A stretch of DNA of 8,129 nt from Gammaproteobacteria bacterium (GTDB taxonomy: Bacteria; Pseudomonadota; Gammaproteobacteria; HK1), in contig JAGRHX010000384.1 in assembly GCA_020444775.1 (NCBI GenBank), positions 1 to 8,129 on the forward strand, read 5' to 3'. Numbering within the stretch: position 1 is the stretch's first letter; each line of letters begins with the position of its first letter. The notes beneath the pieces were generated by a model. That model saw only the letters and a list, made by a program, of their open reading frames with translations, searched no databases and was not told the DNA's origin. Shown here piece by piece: positions 1-4,365 of this stretch. The position numbers and the translations under genes are program-made.

Positions 1-160
1 TGTTACGTGTGCGGACGGTCTCCGGCATCGATGACAGCGCGCGCGGCCGCATCCTGCGGGATGTCAATCGGGCAAACAAGGATGATCGTCACGACGCGGC
101 GCGCGCGGTCCGCACCAGTGTCCGAAGCAGCGAAGCGCGCGGGCTACACACCGCGTGTCC

Positions 161-198
161 CGTTGCCAGAAGCCGTTGCCAGAAGCCGTTTCCAGAGC
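161..198. repeat. 13-bp tandem direct repeat, two perfect copies plus a degenerate third
   Basis: CGTTGCCAGAAGC occurs at 161-173 and again at 174-186, followed by the diverged copy CGTTTCCAGAGC at 187-198. The unit is 13 bp, so each copy gained or lost would shift any reading frame through it. This argues that the stretch is non-coding or that an upstream frame has decayed here. It looks like a small slippage-type duplication; no function is implied. Confidence 0.85.
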
Positions 199-266
199 AC
201 GCGCACGGTGGTAGTGGCCGCACCGGCTACGCCCCACAGCAACCGACAGCGACCAAGCACTAAGGT

Positions 267-303
267 GCACCAGGTCACGGTCGTTATCGGCACCGGGTCA
301 CGG
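267..303. repeat. Pair of 14-bp direct repeats upstream of the cyclase gene
   Basis: GCACCAGGTCACGG at 267-280 and GCACCGGGTCACGG at 290-303 differ at one position and start 23 bp apart, about two helical turns. They lie 117-153 bp upstream of the cyclase start, so they could be tandem binding sites for a regulator. Function is inference; the repeats themselves are plain in the sequence. Confidence 0.6.
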
Positions 304-321
304 CACTGAACCGGCTACGCA

Positions 322-334
322 CGACGCTGCGTCG
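322..334. repeat. 13-bp perfect inverted repeat upstream of the cyclase gene
   Basis: CGACGC-T-GCGTCG is a perfect inverted repeat with a single central base, 85 bp upstream of the cyclase start. It could be an operator half-site pair or chance in GC-rich DNA. The 6-mer arms recur inside the larger palindrome after the cyclase stop codon. Confidence 0.45.
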
Positions 335-407
335 GGGTCCGTGTCTGACCTGCTGCAAGCCGGCCGCTTCGAGCGGGCATGGCGTCTGCGAGGTGGGTAT
401 CGAAGGT

Positions 408-413
408 GGGAGG
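408..413 (+). promoter_or_regulatory. Ribosome binding site deciding the cyclase start
   Basis: GGGAGG at 408-413 stands 6 bases before the ATG at 420, an ideal spacing. This favours 420 over the in-frame GTG at 393, which would place this site inside the gene, and over the ATG at 429, for which the spacing would be 15 bases. Confidence 0.75.
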
Positions 414-419
414 TGGACG

Positions 420-1067
420 ATGGGTTCGATGGAACATGAAGCGACTGATGACCTCGACAGCTTCGACACGCTGTTGATGCGCTACTCTCAGGAACCTCGC
501 GGCGGCGAGCGCGAGGCCATCGCGGCCCGCATCTGGGCACGTTTCGGTGCGAAGCTATCGGTGCTCGTGGTCGACATGTCCGGCTTCACACGCATCAGCC
601 GCAGCCACGGCATCGTCCACTATCTGTCGCTCATCCATCGCCTGCAGCGTAGCGCCGCGCCCATCATCCAGAGCTACGCGGGTCAAGTCGTCAAATTCGA
701 GGCAGACAACATCTTTGCCCGTTTCCCCGCGCCACAGCACGCGATCCAGGCGGCGATCGCGCTACATCTGGCAATGGACGCGGAGAACCTGCTCACCCCC
801 GACGAGCTCGACATCCGACTCGCCTGTGGCATCGACCACGGGGACTGCCTGCTGCCCGACGATCATGACTATTTCGGCACCGCGGTGAACCGGGCCAGCA
901 AGCTGGGGGAGGATGTCGGCACTCCCGGCACCATTCTCGTCACCGACGAGGCGATGGCGCTGGTGCCGGACAACGCCTCACTGGCCCGAACCCGGCTCGT
1001 GGTCGACATCGGCGGCGATCGCACCCCGGTCTGGTCGGTGGATTACCGGGATGCCATCGATGCCTGA
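420..1067 (+). CDS. Soluble class III adenylate/guanylate cyclase domain protein
   Basis: This gene encodes a 215-residue protein that is essentially one class III nucleotidyl cyclase catalytic domain, expected to convert ATP (or GTP) to the cyclic 3',5'-nucleotide and pyrophosphate in the cytoplasm. A short N-terminal helical stretch (about 1-45) precedes the domain; there is no signal peptide, membrane segment or fused sensor. The first metal-binding Asp is D52 in VVDMSGFT and the second is D96 in KFEADNIFARF. K92 and D150 (HDYFG) occupy the purine-selecting positions of adenylate cyclases, and N157 in AVNRASKLGED is conserved. The position usually held by the transition-state Arg appears to be K161. 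The start at 420 is chosen for its ribosome binding site. The gene converges on the GFA gene with 30 bp between stop codons. Class III family membership is secure; activity and the ATP preference are inferred from residues alone. Class III cyclases are dimers, so this one should homodimerise. Confidence 0.9.
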   Translation: MGSMEHEATDDLDSFDTLLMRYSQEPRGGEREAIAARIWARFGAKLSVLVVDMSGFTRISRSHGIVHYLSLIHRLQRSAAPIIQSYAGQVVKFEADNIFARFPAPQHAIQAAIALHLAMDAENLLTPDELDIRLACGIDHGDCLLPDDHDYFGTAVNRASKLGEDVGTPGTILVTDEAMALVPDNASLARTRLVVDIGGDRTPVWSVDYRDAIDA

Positions 1068-1087
1068 GCTGGCGTCGCGACGCCAGC
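1068..1087. terminator. Perfect 20-bp palindrome between convergent genes, candidate bidirectional terminator
   Basis: GCTGGCGTCG followed directly by CGACGCCAGC is a perfect palindrome beginning at the first base after the cyclase TGA. It lies 10 bp beyond the GFA stop codon on the other strand. As RNA it can fold from either strand into an 8-bp GC-rich stem with a CGCG loop. No run of T follows on either side, so it is not a classic intrinsic terminator. It could slow polymerase from both sides, act with Rho, stabilise 3' ends, or be a protein-binding site. Confidence 0.5.
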
Positions 1088-1097
1088 CAGACACCGG

Positions 1098-1601
1098 TCA
1101 TTGCTGTTGCTGTTGCTGTTGCTTCGCACGAAGCGCGTCGCGACGCTTCAGACTGTCCGCCGGCCAGTGCTCGGAGGCGCGATAGAATGCCGTTACCGCG
1201 GCAACGCCATCGGGCAGGACCACCCACGGTTGCTTGGACTCGGTGTAGATGTGGATGTCCGGGGGCACACGATCGGGCGCTTCCAGGGTACCGACACGCA
1301 CGAAGCTGATCGCCTCGCCCGCGCCAGCATAGTGACTCCACAGCGCCACCTGACAACGCGGACAGCGCAGCACGGTCTGGCCCTTGCCGCTATGTGACGG
1401 CAACGCGACCCGTGCCACCTCACCGCTGCGCAGCTCGACCCGATCCGATTCGATCATGGCGTTCAAGGCGAAAGCACTGCCGCTCTCGCGCTGGCACCAG
1501 CGACAATGACAACAATGTACGAACAGGGGTGCGCCATGCATCCGGTAGCGTACGAAACCACAGGCGCAATGGCCGTCATGTGCGTTGCGCTGTTCACCCA
1601 T
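1098..1601 (-). CDS. GFA/CENP-V family zinc-binding protein (glutathione-dependent formaldehyde-activating enzyme-like)
   Basis: The protein is 167 residues, the usual size for a single GFA domain. The zinc-site cysteines are clear: CAC at 12-14, then CCHCRWC at 30-36, and CPRC at 80-83. The C-terminal block resembling VPPDIHIYTESKQPWV followed by LPDGV is a family signature. Founding members accelerate addition of formaldehyde to glutathione, but most members have no known substrate, so the enzymatic name should be held loosely. An ATG 87 bases further upstream is in frame, but its extra 29 residues are Arg-rich and unlike the family, and they overlap the preceding gene. The start at 1601 has an excellent ribosome binding site. 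The gene lies 49 bp downstream of the creatininase-family gene on the same strand, suggesting co-transcription. Oddly, the protein ends in seven glutamines encoded by a CAA/CAG repeat. Cytoplasmic; no signal peptide. Confidence 0.88.
   Translation of the reverse strand: MGEQRNAHDGHCACGFVRYRMHGAPLFVHCCHCRWCQRESGSAFALNAMIESDRVELRSGEVARVALPSHSGKGQTVLRCPRCQVALWSHYAGAGEAISFVRVGTLEAPDRVPPDIHIYTESKQPWVVLPDGVAAVTAFYRASEHWPADSLKRRDALRAKQQQQQQQ
1101..1121 (-). repeat. CAA/CAG hexanucleotide tract encoding a C-terminal polyglutamine tail
   Basis: Read on the minus strand, the last seven sense codons of the GFA gene alternate CAA and CAG and run straight into TGA. The tract is three and a half copies of a CAACAG unit, a simple sequence repeat prone to length change in steps of one or two residues without frameshift. 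It lies beyond the conserved domain. Confidence 0.9.
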
Positions 1602-1607
1602 TCCCGT

Positions 1608-1614
1608 CTCCCCC
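1608..1614 (-). promoter_or_regulatory. Ribosome binding site deciding the GFA gene start
   Basis: On the minus strand, GGGGGAG ends 6 bases before the ATG at 1601-1599. It supports this start over the in-frame upstream ATG that would add an Arg-rich 29-residue extension. Confidence 0.75.
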
Positions 1615-1650
1615 AATACCCGACGACTTCGCCGCCTCGGCCTGTGATTG

Positions 1651-2484
1651 TCAGCGTCTGAACGAAACACCAGCCGTGCCGTTGCCACGCAGATCGCGCG
1701 CCGTGGCCCAGCTCTTTGGATCGCCGATCAAATCGGCAACCGCCTGCGCGGCCGCCTCGAGGAGCCGCTCGCCCTTGTCGGCACTGGCGTGCGCGGGATT
1801 GCCGATGACCCCATTGGGCGTGACATGGCTCAGATCACGCCATCGGAACGAGCCCTCTCCAGCCTGGAGGAAGCCCAGGTCGGCGGATACCGCGTGCGCC
1901 GCCAGGTCACTGTCGTCGACCAGCTCCGGCGTCAGCGCCATCATCATCGACGTCTCGGCCTCACCGGCATGCAGCACGTTGGACTGGTCCTCGAGCAACG
2001 GTGCCAGCCGCCCCGCCGCCTCCAGCCAGTAGGTCGCGGCAATCACCGTGACCGGCAGCTGCATGCTCAGGTCCTGGGCGATCATCTGGCTGGCGAGGAT
2101 GTTGCCACCGTGACCGTTGAGTATCAGGACGTCCTTGAAGCCATGCCGGTGCACGCTGTCGACGATGCAGCGGAACAGCCCGAACAAGGTCTGATAATCA
2201 AGTGTGATGGTGCCGCCGAACGGCATGTGATGCTCGGACAGGCCACACCAGATGACCGGCAACACCACCGTCGGCCGGCGCGTCTGGACCTTGCGTGCCG
2301 CGCGCTGCGCGACTTCGGTGGCGAGGCGACTGTCGACCTGCACCGGCAGATGCGGACCATGCTGTTCCATTGCCGCTACTGGAACCACCACTACCGCGTC
2401 ACGCTCAGCCAGTGCCCGCAGCTCGTGCGCCTTCAGGCGCGCCCACTCGACCTCCTGCACCCCCTCGACCACCGTCTCGCCCAT
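1651..2484 (-). CDS. Creatininase-family amidohydrolase
   Basis: A 277-residue cytoplasmic protein of the creatininase fold, whose members hydrolyse cyclic or linear amide bonds at a two-metal site (creatinine amidohydrolase, formamidopyrimidine deformylases, the mycofactocin peptidase MftE). The metal-binding signature is complete: E40, H42 and D51 in MEQHGPHLPVQVDS, H125 in LILNGHGGN, and the HAGEAETS block at 172-179 whose Glu residues are conserved. The GLSEHHMPFGGTITL segment at 81-95 is also typical. True creatininases carry NGHYEN where this protein has NGHGGN, so a creatinine substrate is not implied. An in-frame start 75 bases upstream gives a non-family extension; the ATG at 2484 has a strong ribosome binding site. 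The neighbours are an exporter gene 131 bp upstream and the GFA gene 49 bp downstream, all on one strand. No mycofactocin genes are present. Family assignment is firm; substrate is unknown. Confidence 0.9.
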   Translation of the reverse strand: MGETVVEGVQEVEWARLKAHELRALAERDAVVVVPVAAMEQHGPHLPVQVDSRLATEVAQRAARKVQTRRPTVVLPVIWCGLSEHHMPFGGTITLDYQTLFGLFRCIVDSVHRHGFKDVLILNGHGGNILASQMIAQDLSMQLPVTVIAATYWLEAAGRLAPLLEDQSNVLHAGEAETSMMMALTPELVDDSDLAAHAVSADLGFLQAGEGSFRWRDLSHVTPNGVIGNPAHASADKGERLLEAAAQAVADLIGDPKSWATARDLRGNGTAGVSFRR

Positions 2485-2615
2485 GTACCGCCCTCCCGAT
2501 TCTTGCACTCGTTCAAAACGATGCCGATGTCGAACGCACACCAGATCGCCGCACCTCAAGCCGGCCGCGCCGGACCCGCGATTGATGACCCCGACTGATC
2601 CCCTGGCGCCGCGCG
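2485..2615. other. 131-bp gap between exporter and creatininase-family gene
   Basis: The gap holds the ribosome binding site of the downstream gene and a small GC-rich inverted repeat, CCGGC-CGC-GCCGG, at 2561-2573. The hairpin has no following T run in the direction of transcription, so termination is not supported. I see no clear -35/-10 pair. Read-through from the exporter gene is possible, but the gap is long enough for a separate promoter. Confidence 0.4.
2491..2497 (-). promoter_or_regulatory. Ribosome binding site deciding the creatininase-family gene start
   Basis: On the minus strand, GGGAGGG stands 6 bases before the ATG at 2484-2482. It fixes this start in preference to the in-frame start at 2559. 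Confidence 0.75.
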
Positions 2616-4154
2616 TCAGGAAGCCTCGACCGATGGCCGCCTGGCCCGACTCACCATCAACACAAGCGGGACGGCGACCACCGAGACCACGGTGTACATG
2701 CCGAAGGCGTTCATGTAACCGAGCATCGTCGCCTGTCGCGTGATCTCGCGCGACAAGGCCGCCAGCCCGGGCACCGTATCCGAGTGCCAGCCACCGATCA
2801 CCCCGGGCATCCGTAGCAGCTCATTGTACGGTGAGACGAACTCGGTCATACGGCTGAAGTTGGCGCCGGTGGTACGCATCACCTCGGCGACCGAGATGGC
2901 GACGAAGAAGCTGGTGCCGATGCTGCGCATCAGATGGAACACCGCCACGCCCTCGGCCCGCAGCTCCGGCGCCAGGGTCCAGAACGCGGTGGTTGCCATC
3001 GGCGTCCAGATGAGCCCGACCGCCAGCCCCTGCAGCCAGGCGTTCACGCACAAGGTGGCCAGGCTGACGTTGAAGTCGATGCTGGTCAGCCAGGTGCCGG
3101 AGACAATCTGCAGCGAGAAGCCGAGCACCATGCCGACCCGCGCATCCAGACGGCCGATGAACGCGGCGGCGAAGAACCCGGACATCACGCCCAGCCCGCG
3201 CGAGCTGACCACATAGCCGACCAGGGAATCCGGATAGCCCAGCTGGTTCTGCAGCATCGGCGGTAACAGCACCATGGGCGTGAAGTTGCACATGCCGAAG
3301 ATGCAGACCAGGAACACACCGATCAGATAGTTCCGATCCAGCAACAGACGCAGACTGATGTAGGGCGACTTCGCGGTCAGGCTGTGGACGATGAACACAT
3401 ACAGGGCAAGCACCGCGATGCAGACCTCGATGACGATCTCGGTGGATTCGAACCAATCGTTCTGCTGGCCTCTGGACAGCGCCAGCTGGGTCGCGGCAAT
3501 CGCGGTCGACAGGGCGAGAAAGCCGATCCAATCCAGGTTCACCCGATGGCGCGCGGCCTCGCGGGGAAAGACCAGATGCGCCGACAGCCCGGCGAGCACA
3601 CCGAAGGGCACGATCATCCAGTAGCCCCAACGCCAGCTGTAGTGCTCGGCCAGGAAGCCGGCGAAGGTCGGCCCCATGATCGGTCCGACCGTGTTCGCGA
3701 CACCGAAGATGGAGATGACCAGGGCGTGCTGGCGACGCGGAAAGATGTCGAGCAGGATGGTCTGACCGAGCGGCAGCAGCGGCGCGCCACAGGCGCCTTG
3801 CGCCACGCGCCAGAACACCAGGCTCTGCAGCGACTGCGCCGAGCCGCACATCAGCGTCGCCAGCGTGAAGCCGGCCAGACTGAAGGTCTGCAGCCGTGCC
3901 CGGCCGAAACGCGCGACCAGCCAGCCCGACATCGGCGTCACCACCGCCGTGGCGAGGATGTTGAAGGTGACCGTCCAGGAGATCTCGTCCTGGCTGGCCG
4001 ACATCGAGCCCTGCATCTGCGGCAGTATCGCGGTCGCGGTGAAGGTCGCGGCGTTATAGGCGGCCGAGGCGACGACCACCGTTATCAGCACCAGCAAGCG
4101 TCGTAGCGGCGACAGCTCGAGCGCCGCGGCGTCCGGATCGTTGAGCGTGCTCAT
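2616..4154 (-). CDS. DHA2-family (EmrB/QacA-type) major facilitator superfamily exporter
   Basis: A 512-residue inner-membrane protein with 14 hydrophobic segments, the size and topology of drug:H+ antiporter-2 pumps. MFS motif A is visible as GWLVARFGRARLQTF at 77-91, antiporter motif C as GPIMGPTFAGFL at 157-168, and WRWGYWMIVPFG at 174-185 matches the usual WRW..F.INVP segment. The loop before the last helix and its QATMLGYMNAF stretch (474-484) are typical of EmrB. Unlike most DHA2 members, the TM1 motif usually read as LDxTIVNVALP is AATFTATAILP (35-45), with Ala36 in place of the Asp. No EmrA-type membrane fusion or TolC-type gene is in the window, so a tripartite pump is not shown. The start has no good Shine-Dalgarno sequence, but no alternative start lies near it and the protein begins as expected. 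It is divergent from the TPR-CHAT gene and probably first in the minus-strand block. Substrate unknown. Confidence 0.92.
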   Translation of the reverse strand: MSTLNDPDAAALELSPLRRLLVLITVVVASAAYNAATFTATAILPQMQGSMSASQDEISWTVTFNILATAVVTPMSGWLVARFGRARLQTFSLAGFTLATLMCGSAQSLQSLVFWRVAQGACGAPLLPLGQTILLDIFPRRQHALVISIFGVANTVGPIMGPTFAGFLAEHYSWRWGYWMIVPFGVLAGLSAHLVFPREAARHRVNLDWIGFLALSTAIAATQLALSRGQQNDWFESTEIVIEVCIAVLALYVFIVHSLTAKSPYISLRLLLDRNYLIGVFLVCIFGMCNFTPMVLLPPMLQNQLGYPDSLVGYVVSSRGLGVMSGFFAAAFIGRLDARVGMVLGFSLQIVSGTWLTSIDFNVSLATLCVNAWLQGLAVGLIWTPMATTAFWTLAPELRAEGVAVFHLMRSIGTSFFVAISVAEVMRTTGANFSRMTEFVSPYNELLRMPGVIGGWHSDTVPGLAALSREITRQATMLGYMNAFGMYTVVSVVAVPLVLMVSRARRPSVEAS

Positions 4155-4365
4155 GTCAGGCCGGCAAAGCTCGGCCGGTGACTTCGAAGTGCGAGAACCA
4201 AGGGCATTGCAGGATGACGCCGTCCGGTCGATTCAGGGGATGCTCGTCCGCCCCTTGAACACCGGCACTGGCAGCGTACGGCTGCGCCGTGCCGGCATCC
4301 CGCTCGGGCTCGGGCTGAAGCCATCCAGTTCTTCGGGCAGAGGTACCAGGGAGCAGACGGGCAGT
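4155..4365. other. Divergent intergenic region between exporter and TPR-CHAT genes
   Basis: This 211-bp stretch should contain promoters for both flanking genes. It is open in the frame of the TPR-CHAT gene, but the encoded peptide is low-complexity and unlike a signal peptide, so I treat it as non-coding. It contains a CCGGC/GCCGG hairpin right beside the exporter start (4161-4165 with 4174-4178) and an inverted repeat at 4262-4295. I could not pick a convincing sigma-70 pair for either direction. Confidence 0.5.
4262..4295. repeat. Inverted repeat CCGGCAC-N20-GTGCCGG in the divergent region, candidate operator
   Basis: CCGGCAC at 4262-4268 is matched by its reverse complement GTGCCGG at 4289-4295. 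Inside lies a second, tighter inverted repeat, ACGGC-TGC-GCCGT at 4278-4290, and the right arm overlaps the 8-bp palindrome TGCCGGCA at 4290-4297. Position between divergent genes makes an operator or leader hairpin plausible, but GC-rich DNA yields such repeats by chance and no regulator gene is in the window. Confidence 0.4.

Larger units (their letters stand above)
1..419. other. Leader region with no supported gene; several short repeats
   Basis: No gene can be supported here. A plus-strand frame is open from the left edge to the TAA at 261-263, with fairly GC-rich third positions as far as about 140, so the 3' end of a gene entering from the left is possible. I recognise no family in it. 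Its last third is crossed by a 13-bp tandem repeat, whose unit length is not a multiple of three, and the peptide beyond it looks unstructured. Positions 264-419 are open in the cyclase frame but contain direct repeats, an inverted repeat and the cyclase ribosome binding site, so they read as a 5' regulatory region. No convincing -35/-10 pair was found by eye. Confidence 0.5.

Noticed and set aside
9..263. Short plus-strand frame open from the left edge
   Set aside because: Could be the end of an upstream gene, but I recognise no family and a 13-bp tandem repeat disrupts it; described in the leader region instead of being called as a gene.
1648..2598. Long plus-strand open frame of 316 codons opposite the creatininase-family gene
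   Set aside because: It is the antisense of a gene with a complete metal-binding signature; its translation is low-complexity with many Arg, His and Gln and shows no family motif. Such frames are expected in GC-rich DNA.
2821..3849. Minus-strand open frame of 342 codons in another frame of the exporter gene
   Set aside because: Out-of-frame shadow of the exporter, dominated by Arg and Ala, with no motif; the in-frame product matches the DHA2 family from end to end.
3384..4106. Plus-strand open frame of 240 codons opposite the exporter gene
   Set aside because: Antisense of a clear 14-helix membrane protein; the translation is hydrophilic, repetitive in Gly, Arg and His, and unrecognisable.
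4255..4282. Possible sigma-70 promoter TTGAAC-N16-TACGGC for the TPR-CHAT gene
   Set aside because: The -35 matches at 4 of 6 positions but the -10 at only 2 of 6, and the spacer is short; not better than chance in this composition.
4141..4365. N-terminal extension of the TPR-CHAT protein to the upstream start at 4141
   Set aside because: It would overlap the exporter start, adds 75 low-complexity residues before an already long signal peptide, and uses up the whole divergent promoter region.
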